The notes under the pieces are model-generated. The model was not told where the DNA came from, searched no databases, and worked only from the letters and a program-made list of their open reading frames with translations. The translations under genes were made by a program, and so were the position numbers. Positions 12,196-23,855 of a stretch of 64,000 nt of DNA are shown here, one piece after another. Each line of letters starts with the position of its first letter. The first letter of the stretch is position 1. This DNA comes from Macrophomina tecta (taxonomy: Eukaryota > Ascomycota > Dothideomycetes > Botryosphaeriales > Botryosphaeriaceae): the NCBI GenBank assembly GCA_024180945.1, contig JAKSGN010000043.1, forward strand, positions 2,356,001 through 2,420,000, given 5' to 3'.

Positions 12196-12215
12196 TTTTT
12201 TTTTTTTTTTTTTTT
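12196..12215. repeat. T20 homopolymer
   Basis: Twenty consecutive T in gene-free DNA. Confidence 0.9.
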
Positions 12216-12606
12216 GCGCTTAAAGTCTCACACTTCAAAATCCTCTTTCACTTTTTGCATTTTCAACGCTCCGCAAGGATTGGCCGAGGAACTGGGATGT
12301 TAAAGCAGACGCCGGGGGGCAACGGGACCCTGACAAACCGGACGGTGACAGCGATAGAGGAGGACCCTTTGCCTCGATCCAGGATTCCAAAAATGTGGGG
12401 GGTTAATGGGCGATCTTATTGGGGCCATGCGAACAGGTCTCGAGCACGTTAACGTCTCAGAGATCCGCCGAGGCGTGCAATGATGAAAAGCAGAGTGGTC
12501 ATTCTGCACACCCCGGACGGCGCCCAGACGGCGGCGGACCCGCGAACCAAGGTTCAGTCAACCTAAGGCGCAACGCCAGCTGATCAGAGCATCTGCAGGT
12601 TGCGCG

Positions 12607-12624
12607 AAAAAAAAAAAAAAAAAA
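12607..12624. repeat. A18 homopolymer
   Basis: Eighteen consecutive A in gene-free DNA. Confidence 0.9.
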
Positions 12625-14549
12625 CGGGACCAGGGTGGGCGAAGAGAAGGGCCGGAAACTTCCTATAGCACCGCCATCCTATAGCGCCATGGACCAGTGA
12701 TGCGCCAGCGTTGGGTAAACCCTTTTTCTTCCAAGAGGGTGTTTCAGAGCATGCTTCCGTCGTCCGGGGGGTTGTTGGAGGGGGTCGATGGGGCGTGCCG
12801 CTGTGCGTGACCAGAGAATGCGGTTGAAGAGTAGCACGCATCAGCGAGAAGGCAAGTATGCTTTCGCATTCAATGCCGTTTGGCCTCTTTGTTGGGCGGA
12901 GACGGTCCACGCCGCGGCGACAAACCAGCTCGGTCTTGGTCGCGTCAGTTTTGGCATTTGCAAACACTTTCATGCATCTCGATAGTGGCGAACGAAGAGG
13001 CAGGAAGCAAGCGGATGGGGGAAGCGCAAAGACGCTACGCACCGGTGAAGCAGCGAGCCCAGCATCCAGGACTAGCCGCTCGTGCTCGGCGGGGATAGTG
13101 TTGCAGCATCACCTGAAACTTAAGGCATCAAAGAAAAACGCCACGAGAGCTACGGAGTCGCGCATTTCTCGCTTAGGTATCACGTATACTGAGCCGACAA
13201 CGTTATAGCGGCCCGGCGCTTAGTAGGAGCGCCCACCACGTTGTAGCATGCTTGTATTTTGCAGAGATAGAGAGGGGGCCGCCATGGACCCCACAGCTTA
13301 CACAGCGGAGTCGGCGGGCGAGTCATTGGAAGCGGGCAGATAAGCAACGGCGGCAGGCGTTTGTCGCTATAGGAGCCAGCTCGATGGCGGGCCTGTTGGC
13401 TATACTCGGCTTGGCGCCCATCATCATACAGGCTGTCATGGCTGTTTTCGGGGCCCGCGGCGCATCCTGAGACACTCGGTGTATGAGGATGGTGGCCCAT
13501 CGGCCCATTTTTCGAGCCCATGCTTGGGGTTGGAGCTGATGTGCTTTAGCGACAAGCCGGGCCAAGATGCGGGAAGGGGTAAGGAAGCAGCGGATTTGCG
13601 GGTAGCGAGGGTGGCCGGTCGGATGCGGAGTGCCGAAGGGGGTGGTTGCGGTGGTGGTGCGGGTCTGGGCACGCCCGTTTGCCAAAGCACGCGCGCTCGG
13701 GCCAGCTGCTTGGCGAAAGCTTCGGTTCCGGAGCACCATCTATCGGGGAACACTTCTGAAATTTGGCGCCTTAGGAAGTTATTCAATGGCTTTCAAGTCG
13801 CCCGTCCGCTGCTTCGTCGGTCTGTCTCACTTTAGGCGAGCTCGAACAGGCCCCATCGCTCTGAGAAACACGCGGCGTTGCCGGCGCCCAGGGAGTTGGC
13901 ATGCAATGCAAGCGAGCGTTGGGGGATGACAAAGCCAAGAAAGCCTATATTTGCTGTCTGCGGTAAGCCTAATGTCGATGAGGCTCCCGGAGCAGGGTCC
14001 TGGCCGGGAGGCAGGTCCCTGGGAAACTTCGTATGCCGGTCGTCACGCGCTGGTGAACCTTGAGCCCTGTGTTATTCACTGTGATACTGTCACCGTGCAT
14101 GCTTGATTGAGCTTCAAGAATTATTACTACGTCTTTTGTGTTACACGTCGTTTTGCTATAATCCCCTGTCTATACATGGCCCACAAGAATCTCCCGGTGT
14201 CATGCCAGATGCAGAGTGCTTCCATTTCAAGTCCCGCCAGGTTAATTTTCCATGCCGGTCGTAATTGACCCCATAATGAATGAGGGCAAGCAGAATACAA
14301 AGAAAAAGAAATAATACGTCCAAGTGAGCGAATACGGGGATATCTCGCGTTACCCTCAAACGCCTTGGTACGAAACGAATGGAATGGAGAGCTGAGCCTC
14401 CCAAGTCAGTGGCAAAACGATGCACCACTACCAGCCCCAGAAACGCCCCATCCCTAGAACGTGAGAACCAATCAAAAATCCGCCGTGCCAGAAACCCTGC
14501 CGCCTCTCTATTTGCCAATGGAACGAAGTGAAATGCTCGTCAGACTCGC

Positions 14550-15708
14550 TCAAGGCCGCGGATCCCTCTCCTCGGTCAGTAACGCCGAGATGGCGGTCCG
14601 GCTTTCTCTCCTCTCGCCGTTAGCCACCTCCTGCTTGTTCACTGCCGCCCACCCGCTGTTTCGGAACGGGGGGAGCGGGAGCTGCGCCTGCATGGAGCCC
14701 ATGGCCAGCGTCGTGCCGTTAGGGCTCTCACCCGGCGGAGTCGGGGGGCGAGGGATGTGGAGACCGAGACCCTTGTCGCCCTTGTTGAAAAAGCTAGGAC
14801 ACATGGGGCTGCCGCTGCCGCCTTGGCGCCAGACGTCCTCGAGCTGAGCGGCGCTAACGTCAGGGCCGTAGTCGGCGGCCACGGCGGCCCAGAAGGCGGT
14901 GCGGTGGGACTCGTAGATGTTGCGTAGGCGGGCAGTGTCGACAGGGCCAAGTGATGACGCGCGAGAGTGCTGGCGGCTCGCCTGACCAGATGGGTTGGTC
15001 AGGGTCGAAGGCAGGGGGTGGCCTTCTTGCTGGGCGGGCTGGTAGCCGTGGTGGTGGAACGGCATGACCATGCTGGAAGCGGCGCTGTTATTTGTCGTGT
15101 GGGCAGAGTTGGTGGCGTTGTGCATGGTGACGGAGTTGGTGTCAAGGCGAAGGCCTGTGCGCGGCTCAGGCGAGGACTGAGGAGTGATGATGCGCGGGTG
15201 CAGGCGAGGGAGGAGGATCTTTTGCTGATGCGCCTGTGCCTGCTCGACGGTCATCATGGGCGACTCCTGGCGCGGAGGCGTCATGGTCTGCGAGTACTCC
15301 TCGGCGATCTCGTTGGGCAGCTCGAATTGCGAGTGCGTGGTGCCGGAGGAGCCGGAGACGATGGAGGAGGTGGTCGAGGAGATGGAGGCGTTGCGCTTGC
15401 GGCGGTGAGAGCCGTGGCTGAGCTGGTGGTAGTGCAGGCGGCAGGCGAGTTCGGTCTTCTTGAGGTGTTGTGCGATGTGCTTGTAGGGCATCTTCTGCAT
15501 GCGGGTCTGGAGAAGGTAGGTTTCCTGCGGGGCACTGTCAGTGACTGGGATGGGGCTTGCAGGGGGGGGCAGCAGCGCGCACCTCTTCCTCGGACCACGA
15601 GCGGTTGCCGCCCGTCGACATCTTGCGGGCTCTGAGGGGCGAGGGTCCAGAGTGATCCATATCGCTGAAGGAGGAAATGGAAGAAGTTCTGCGGTGGTGT
15701 GCAGCCAT
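14550..15708 (-). CDS. Myb/SANT-like DNA-binding protein (single N-terminal repeat)
   Basis: Two exons on the minus strand, 15583-15708 and 14550-15524, joined in frame to give 366 residues. The N-terminus is Ser-rich (AAHHRRTSSISSFSDMDHSG). It leads to one Myb/SANT-like helix bundle from about residue 36: SWSEEEETYLLQTRMQKMPY, then KHIAQHLKKTELACRLHYHQ. The intron falls inside the acidic first helix (donor gtgcgc, acceptor ccgcag). The remaining 280 residues are a disordered Ser/Pro/Gln/Asn-rich tail, with a short region LRNIYESHRTAFWAAVAADY and VSAAQLEDVWRQGG that could form a second helical module binding DNA or protein. A nuclear transcription regulator is the likely role; targets are unknown. 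It is the first of three Myb-type genes within 11 kb. The start at 15708 is preferred because the longer frame upstream has ordinary leader-like composition. Confidence 0.8.
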
Positions 15709-16080
15709 TGTGGTGGGTGGTAGTGGTCTTTTGTATGGCTGTGGCGGGAGGTTGACCGGTCGTGCAGTTGGTGATACTTCGCTTGTGTCGGGTAAAGACG
15801 CTATTGCCTCTTCGAGCAAGGGAGTGAGCAGCCTTGTCCCTTGGTGGTCTATGTACGAGTCGGAACGCAGCGAGAGGGATTATGTGTGAGTGTGCGTGGG
15901 CGTAGGTATGTACCAAATCAATTGGCCAGCAATGTCAATTAAAGAATGGAAGCGCAGCCCAGCCAGTGGGAGTGAACGAGGGCAAGACAAACAGCTGCTG
16001 AAATAAAACGACGAGAGCCGGCACGCGCGGTTTGGAGCTGATGGCGAGAGAGGCAGCTTGGGCGAGGAAAGCTCTGGGAC

Positions 16081-16087
16081 ATATATA
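16081..16087 (-). promoter_or_regulatory. TATA-like element upstream of the minus-strand Myb gene
   Basis: ATATATA lies about 370 bp upstream of the ATG at 15708. It would fit a promoter with a long 5' UTR. Weak, positional evidence only. Confidence 0.25.
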
Positions 16088-18096
16088 GGCAATAGCGGCA
16101 GATGCTATGGACGGTTTGATAGTGGTTTGCGGGCCGGTAGTAAGGCCATCCGGGGGCATGGTGATTGGAGTGGTGGGTCTTGAGGTGGATTGGGTTTCCA
16201 AACCAGCCATGCATCCAGGAGTTGCAACAAAACTAAGGTTTTGCAAACCCGGGACCGGCGCTTTGGCGCAGAGGCTGGATCTCAGGCGCTTCCTGTTGGG
16301 GTAGGAGAGGGAGCTGACAGCAGATAGGCGCCCCGTGGCCATGCCGGATTGGGGCCAGGGGCGATTGCAGATGCAGATCCAGCCAGTCACAGGGCGCACG
16401 GATGCATAAAGTCTGCCACCAGCCTGAGGTGGGGTGGAAGCAGTTTCAAAACTCGACTGGTAAGAGAGCCCCGTGTTGGCATGCACGCGAGGCAGATCAA
16501 GCCTTGATGCGCGCTGCTAAGGCGCCGGGCGCTAGCAGAATGGAGAAACAGGCGCGGGCGCAGCGCAGCGAGCATATAACCATAATCCCAATCTTAATGG
16601 CCGGGCGCACCAGTGGCCCGTGGAGCGGCGCGGTGCGAAGGGCGACGCCGGTCGGCAGCGCGTGCGGCGAGACAGCGGCGCGCATCCAAATGAAATGAAA
16701 TGAAGCGAAGGTGGTGAAATGAGATGCATGCTTCACTCGGCGACGCGAAAGCTTGCGCGCCCCGGAAGCAGCGCATCCGCGCAGGCGACGCAATGCAACA
16801 AACCATATGGGACGCATCTGGGGCAGAGGATTTGAGATGGCATTCGCGCTGGAGCGGCGGGAAGCTCAAACGCGCAGAGCGGCGGCGTGGGTGATCTCTG
16901 GCACGGGCGCCGTCTCAAGGGCCTACTGGCGCGGACCCCGTGCTTGGCGGCGAGAAACACGACGTTGTGCGTTCGAGGTCGGCATCACTGCCGTCACTGT
17001 CAGCTGGGCGGCAGCTGGGTGGCGCAATGCCTGGCAGCGCGGTGCGAACAGCGACTGGCGGCGTGTTTTGGCGGCGAATGCCGGCGACGAGGGCGCGTCG
17101 CGGCCGCCGGTGCGGTTTGGTTGGGAGGTGGGTTGCGGGGAGTCGCTGCCAGGCAGTGTCGTCGTCCGGTGCGAGTGTGGTTGATGTTCTGCTTGGCTGC
17201 CCGTTCGCCGCATGTGAAGGCGCGGTCGGGGCCCAATGGGCTCTGTGCGCGGCCGCCCGGCTGCGCAAAAACGCTGCCGGTGAGCACGCACGAGGCGCCC
17301 GCCGAACGTCGACCGACCAATTCAGCACCCATCGCCGAGCTCGAAATTTGATATAGCCTCCATCAAAACGCAACGCGGCGGCGCTGGCTCGGGCGCCGCG
17401 ATACGAAGGCTCGCGTCGCGGGCGCCGCAGGTACATAGCGAAACGGGCGCGATACTTTGGAACAATAAACTCTTTTTCGACCGACAGGCGAGTCCACGGC
17501 GCTAGCGGCAAGATGTGGGGAAGCGCATCCCATCTGATCCTTCAAGAGCCCAGGCGCTCCTCCCGCAGCACACCCATCACCACCATCGCCCGCAGCACTC
17601 CTATCGAACGACCGCTCCAGCCCCGCACGCGTATCCCATCCCACCGCATCCCGTCGCGCCGCATCGCGATCTTGCCCAAGCCGTGTGTTTTGGTTGCCGC
17701 CCCCACCGCAGGAGCTCTCTCCGCCCCCGCTGCTGCCGCCGCCGTCGTCATGGGCCTGCGCAGTCAGCGTCATCGCATGGCATGAAGAAAGCTATGGCAG
17801 CTGCGCCCGCGTGATGGCAGACCTGCAGCCCGCCGCTTGAGGGGGCTGACTGCCTGCGAGCTGCATGGCATCGATGGTCTAGGTAGCCTTCTCCCAGCTA
17901 CCCCGCTTTGCCATGGCTGTCACCCGCTCGCGACGAGGTTGAACATGTTCCCTCTACCGCGCCGCTCCGCGCCAGTGCCGCTCCAATCTCTGTACCCGCT
18001 ACCGCGCGTGAAGTGCCCGCGTCGTAATTGCATGCTGCTCGCCCATCGCTGAGTCTTGCCTCTCCGCACTGCCCCGCCTACCACCAACCTTGCTCT

Positions 18097-18118
18097 CCCC
18101 CCCCCCCCCCCCCCCCCC
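18097..18118. repeat. C22 homopolymer
   Basis: Twenty-two consecutive C on the + strand in non-coding DNA, a potential G-quadruplex former on the opposite strand and a hotspot for length error. Confidence 0.85.
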
Positions 18119-19280
18119 AAAACGCCTACCCAACTCCATCACTCCGCCAATCTTCGCTGTCCGCGGCTTTGCCCGCCCTGTCATTCGCTCGCGTCCGCAT
18201 CCCGCCAGCCAACCGGCGCCAGAAGCTGCGCTCAGTAGCGTTGTCTGCGGGCCTCGAGCCGGTAGACCCATGTACTTGATCATCCTCTTGATCTGTCTTT
18301 TGACTTGACCTTGGTTGTTCGATGCTGATCGTCCGACCGCCGTCATCTGTGAAATCTACATACTATCGCGACTTCCCCTCTACACCTCAATCATGTGGCT
18401 GCTGTGAGAAAAGACGTGACGAGACAAAAGTCGGAGCACTATTTTGCTGAGCGAGGGCCCCTCTTTCACGGGCGCGCGCTGAGATTATTACTCCGCAGCG
18501 CACACGCTGCAGCCTCATCATCTTCTTCCGTGGAACGCGACGGCTGCCGAAGTATCGAGAAGTGTCGCCCCCGAGTCAACCCACAGATTCCTCTCCTTCC
18601 TCAGCAGTAGCAGTCAGCATGCACTATCGGCACGCCGCGCTGTCCATCTAGAACTCTACTTCTCGCACACCACCGAGAGAACCGCCGTGGAGCCGCTCCT
18701 ACCCCAGCTCCCCCTACCTCGCCATTCGGACGGGGCCGCCTTTCGCGAGCCACCTTAGCTGTAGCTACACACAACCATGTCGTGAGTCTCGCCTCCACAT
18801 ACACGCGCGCCCGCAACGCAGTGTCGCCGTGACCCTGAATCACCCCATATCCCACCCCCAAACCCTTCGCCTCACATTCTTTCTCCGGCGCCTATTGCGC
18901 CTGTTCTGCATGTTCACGGGATGCACGCGCACATTAGCTTTCTACTGCCCCCTACATCCCACCAAGACGCTCACTACTACATCTCCTATACATCACACCC
19001 GCGTCAGCCTTGTCCTTTTTTCCCTCTCCACCTAAGTACCTGTCAAGCCACCACCACTACCCAACGGAAAACAGAAACACAAAACAAAACGACGCCCCAT
19101 CCCCTCCCCCTTGAACAAACACACAATATACAATAGAGATAAGAAAAGAAAAGAATACAAGCCAAAGAAGACTAACGACCTACGCGGCCCCCTCGCGCGG
19201 GACGCCGCCAAAAAAACAGATCCACCTCGCCACACCATCAGCACCAACACCACTCCAAACGCAGCCTGAAGCCAAACCCC

Positions 19281-21147
19281 ATGTCGGCGTCGCCCTCGCA
19301 GCTCACTGTCTCGGGCGACCCCTCGTCCGCCTTCAACCCGTCCACCTCGACCACCGACCCCTTCAGCGGGACGCCCTACGCCGCCGCCACAGCGCCTGCC
19401 GTCGGCGGGCCCGTCTCGTCCGCCACCACCTCGCCGACCTCGCCGACGAATCCGCGCAAGCGCCGCGCCTCCCACCAACAGCTGGCGCCCAACGCCGCGA
19501 CGATAGCGCCGTCCAGTGTGGTGGCGGGTGGCGGCACGTCAGCGGGCACGGCGTCTGCTTACACGACGGACCACCACGCGTCGGCCATGGGCGGCGCGGT
19601 CGTTGCTGCGGAGGGCGGAGGAGGTAACGAGCCGCAGCAGCCGGTGCAGCCGCCGCCACCCAAGAAGGGCCGGACGAACACGCCGTGGACGGCGGCCGAG
19701 GAGCAGCGGTTGAAGATCATGCGGGATGCGGGGAATAGCTGGAGTGAGATTGCAAAGGTACGGCGGCTCTTTCCTCTTCTGTCTTCTTTTTCTGTTTTGT
19801 GCTTTTCCCGTGGTAGCTGTGTCCTTACCTTTTTTTTTTTTTTTTATATATAACCATCCTGGTCCCCTTTCTGCGTGGATGTGTGTGGCTCAGCGTTGTG
19901 AGAGGGAAATCCTGCGCCTAACTGTTTCTGTTCCTCCTTGACGGTTTCCGGCGTGCGCTGAGATCAAGGGGTGACACCCAAATAAACGACTCCTGAAGTT
20001 GTCTGGACGTCGGCTGCCATGGAACTGAGGGGCCTGTCTCGATTGGCAGAGGTATTTCCCACCAGATGCCAGCGGAAACTTCTCCCACTTATGGGAGAGT
20101 GGAAGGAGAAATGACGGAGAAAGTTTGAGATGAAAAAGGTAGAGAGAGAAGATCAAAAGACACAGAGAGGCTTTGAGAGACTGGAGATAGTGAATGGCGG
20201 ATGAAGACATGTCATGAAGAAAGGCTTGGAAAAGTGAGAAAGGAGGAAGGTTGAACAAAGTCCACTCACTGACCTGTTGCGCGTAACCCTCAGACCTTCC
20301 CGACCCGAACTGAGGGTAGCGTGAAGAAACACTGGTACAAGGTCAGTATACCGCCTAACACTCTCTATCCTACCACCTTCCCCACATACTCCTTCACTGC
20401 CGTGTCCTCAATTTCCCCTGACACCGTCGTCCCTCCACTTCATCCACTCAATTCGTCCCAAGAGCTGCAAGCCACTGCGTCACGTAGCACCTGACTGACT
20501 GTATCGTCCTTTTGGTGCACCAGGACATGCACTACGCCGAGTTCGCGGAAGACGAGGTAAGCCGCATGAACTCCTGTCCGTCCTGCCTTGTGGGCAAGAT
20601 TATCAGGCTGATCGGATGGCGCGCTTCCTTTGTTGCGGGATGTACAGAGCGCCGCACTGCTCGCCGCAATCAAGGAGTACGAAGCTAGCAAGTGGAAAGT
20701 CATTGGCGCAAAGGTTGGCAAACCTGCAAAGGTAAGGTGAAGAAAAAGTGGTGTGCTTCCGCAGCATAGAACGCCACTGTTTCTCCTTTAATGTTCTCCA
20801 AATCGCCTTTATACCCTTTCCCCCAATCCCCCAACTTTTGATGAAACGGACCGGGTTGCAGATTGGAAGCTGGACGGAATGTACCTTAGCGTCGATAAAT
20901 GGTGGTAGAGACCGATGTGGTCCAGACTTTCGGAATGCGGATGTTGGAGTAGATCCAAGCAGGAAGGTGTGGTGCGGAGGCAGGCTAGCCATACAACTGG
21001 GCCCATCTGTCTTATATTGTTCGTGGCGGATGCTTGGCACCGAGGATGGGGTGTCACAGAAGTGCTGAAGAAACGGACGCTAACCTAGACTGTCATGGCC
21101 AGGCTTGTGAGCAGTATGCAAAGGAGCATTTTGGCGGAAAGTACTGA
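19281..21147 (+). CDS. Two-repeat Myb-like DNA-binding protein
   Basis: Five exons: 19281-19757, 20294-20341, 20524-20556, 20648-20731 and 21103-21147. All junctions are phase 0 with GT-AG introns and the product is 228 residues. The first 130 residues are disordered (Ala, Ser, Thr, Pro, Gly) with a basic stretch NPRKRRASHQQ that could be a nuclear localisation signal. Myb repeat 1 begins NTPWTAAEEQRLKIMRDAGN and continues SWSEIAKTFPTRTEGSVKKH. Repeat 2 is FAEDESAALLAAIKEYEASK followed by WKVIGAKVGKPAKACEQYAK. The protein ends soon after. Very small exons (48, 33, 84 and 45 nt) are spread over long introns of 536, 182, 91 and 371 nt, unusual for the window. It resembles the downstream gene ending at 25393 in both repeats, so the two are likely paralogues. 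A nuclear transcription factor role is inferred. Confidence 0.85.
19830..19845. repeat. T16 homopolymer in intron 1 of the Myb gene
   Basis: Sixteen consecutive T inside the 536-nt first intron of the gene at 19281-21147, followed by TATATA. Confidence 0.85.
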
Positions 21148-23855
21148 GAGCACGCATGTCTCTTCCCGCCCCAGTACAACAACAACCGACGAGGACGATA
21201 CTGATGACGACACGGACACACGACAACTCGGACAACACTAGTATTGAGGAGACGTTCGTAACGATAGCAGAACTGGTTGCCGCAACTCTCCTCCGGAAAC
21301 CGCGGAATACGCATGCTGTTGGTCCTCCCCTATACCTTAGCCACCTCAAAGTCGGCAAGCCGGCCGCCTCCAAAACTGACGGTCCGAAAACACTGAAAAT
21401 TCCTCTACATTACCGGGCCAGTATCATACGAATGGATTCTCCTTTGTTTTGATTCCTTTTCATTCACGGGAGCTGCGAGGCTCGTTAATGGGCAGCACGC
21501 ACACTAGGGCAGGAGCATCCTCGAATGGTGGTTGGTGACGGTTTGACAGGAGCTATTGCATGCATCTGCAGCAGCTAAAACTTGGATTCCCACTTCTTTC
21601 CCACTTAAGTCTCTTTGCTTTTTCCTGGGCAACGTCGGTTCTCCTCTGTACCTTTGTCCCTCTCAGCTGCACGCGCTGCTCGTCACCAGCCCCTCATGGA
21701 CCGGGCTGGCGGATCAGGCTGGCGGTAGCAAGATGACGCGGTACGCGCGCAGCATGAGGTTGCATTCGGTTGGACGGTGTTTCTTTCTCGCTGGATCTGG
21801 GTCTGTGCCAGTAGCACTAGTTTTTCCTCATCTCCGCCCTGTCTCTGCTTGGTTGGCTGGGTTGTCGTTTGACGATGGTGCTTCCGTCTCTTTCTCTCTC
21901 TGTTTGGGCTGACTTGTCTACGGGGAATGGGCTGGCGGCCGTTGGCCGCGGGCCGCGGTTGCATTTCGCGGGCCATGCAGCGGGCCATGCGGGAGCATAG
22001 TATTATGCATACGCCCTGTGGAAATTAGTTGTTCATTTGGAGGGAGTTTTGGCAGAAGGACCATCCTCGAGGGTCTGCGCTGCCGCTAGCTAGCTATTGG
22101 CCCGCGCAAAGGTCGAAATTGAAGCTGTCACCGGTCCGTTGCCCATTCGCACCGTCTCCGTTGCGGCAAAACCGCACCAGCGAGGAGGGGCGGCGCGGCG
22201 GCCGCGTGCGTCTCGACGCGCGCGCGCAGGGAAGAGGCACGAAGGCGAGCGGCCCACGATCCTGTGCCTGCAGGAGCCGGGCGCCCTGACCTGAGATATG
22301 GCGCACCGGCCGGGCAGCCGAACGAGGGCGCGCACAAGATGCGGGTGCGGGCGTGATGGTGGTGAGGGCGGGCGGGCGCGCGCAGCGGCGGGCCGGGCTG
22401 GCGCACTGGCTGGCGCCGGCGCTGCAGTGACGGACAGACAGCATGAGCGCGACGTCGCCAACGGCACTGGCAACGGCGCGCTGCTGTCGCAAGAGGCGGC
22501 CGTTTCAGGCGCGAGCTGATCTGGGGGGCTCCTGCATCGTGCGATGGTCAATCGGGGCGTGGAGGCCAGCGGGCAGTGGGCGTGCGAACAGGCTAAAGCG
22601 CGCGGTCAGGGAAGGCGCGAGCAGCTTTGAAAGCATCAGCACCAGCGTCGGCAGCGGCAGCGGCAGGCGGGCCCGTGCGCGGGCAGGCGCATCACGTGCG
22701 GCACCAAGCACCTGCAGAGGGCGCGCAGCGGGCGCTGGGGAGCTCGCGCGCTAGCTAACGACACCTCGTCCCGCCAGCCCAACACCATCCGCCAGCATCG
22801 TCGTGCCAGCACCGCGCTCCCCTGCCGCGCTCCTCCTGATCGACCCGCGGCGTCGCTGCCCTCTACCTGCCGGATGAGGCCGCAGCACTGCTATGTATAG
22901 CCGGCAGATCTCTTGCGGCCGTGTACAGTCGCGCCACCAAGGGGCGCGCTCGCGTCGCTTGATCTTCGCAGGGCCTCCGGCGCGCCTCGCCTGGGATGTT
23001 TAAGCGCATATAGACCGGGGTTGCGCATATAGTGCCGCCTGAAACGGCATCCGTTTGGGCGACTCACCACGCCCTTTGCGTCAGAGCGAGCGCTGCCGGC
23101 TGCGCACATCGAGGGCCGCCCTGCTGCCGGCGCAGTCCCGTGCCGGCGCTGCGGTGCGCGATGCTCTGCGTAAGGTTCGCCGCCTGAGCAGCTTCGCCCG
23201 CCTTCGCTGCCCGCCGTCCGCTGCCCTCATTTCGCATGCCCCCGGCGCGTGGAGACTCATCTCCTGCCGACGAGGCCGCCATCAATGCAACGGCGCCCGT
23301 GAGGCTATTCCCCCCGCCAAGGGCCTCCGTGCGGAAGATCCTTCTGCGGGCATTCTAGAAACGCGCTGGTCAACGGCTGCGCTGCCCGCCCGCGAGCCCA
23401 GTTGCGTCAGCGTGGTTATCTCGTCCAATTTGTGCGCCCAGCCACTCACGGAGCAGGCAGGGCCCGCCGCATTGCAACCGCGATGGCCGTAGAGATCTGT
23501 GCCCATCCCGGCAAATGATCACCGCATTATGCTCCCAGCAGAATGCGTCGCCAGGCTTGCCCGACTCAGCGCGCCCGCTACTCTTCAGGAACCAAGGCCG
23601 TATGAGAGAGCGTCCTGTGCCTGTGTCCGTGGGTTCATTGCACAGGGCTGCGTGGAGAACCGCTCCGAGCCTCTCCAATGCCTCTATTTTTTCACGCCTC
23701 CTCCTGACTGACACCACCAGCCACTGCCATGATATAACGCTGCCCGCGCTCCCCAAGCCAGCAGCGCCTTATAGCTGTGACCTGCTATTGGACCCCAGCC
23801 CGACCGCCTCGGCATATCAATATAGCAAAACGCGAGCAGAGGCAACCCCAAACAC
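21148..23855. other. Intergenic region between the paralogous Myb genes
   Basis: About 2.7 kb without a supportable coding region. 22.1-23.5 kb is strongly GC-rich with many chance frames. The missing first exon of the downstream Myb gene should lie at the right-hand end of this stretch or just inside the next feature. Confidence 0.45.

Larger units (their letters stand above)
6592..14549. other. Long gene-free region, about 8 kb
   Basis: I find no frame with recognisable domains, coherent splice structure or protein-like composition here. About 6.6-8.4 kb is relatively AT-rich, 8.9-9.7 kb is GC-rich, and 12-14 kb is mixed. Contents: a diverged duplicated segment (7969-8060 and 8635-8730), a 12-bp perfect inverted repeat (8426-8437 and 8487-8498), a T20 run (12196-12215) and an A18 run (12607-12624). 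Frames such as 8430-8966 (+) or 9160-9750 (-) are probably chance. A fast-evolving or heavily intron-split gene cannot be excluded. Confidence 0.5.
15709..19280. other. Long divergent intergenic region between two Myb-type genes
   Basis: About 3.6 kb between the minus-strand and plus-strand Myb-type genes. It is GC-rich, with many overlapping open frames on both strands (for example 16915-17511 on minus) but no recognisable protein. It contains a TATA-like site near 16081, a C22 run at 18097-18118, and a pyrimidine-rich then A-rich leader (18.8-19.2 kb) typical of fungal promoters and 5' UTRs. Confidence 0.5.

Noticed and set aside
16915..17511. 198-codon minus-strand frame and its plus-strand counterparts
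   Set aside because: GC-rich DNA opens all frames here; composition is Arg/Ala/Pro-heavy with no domain.
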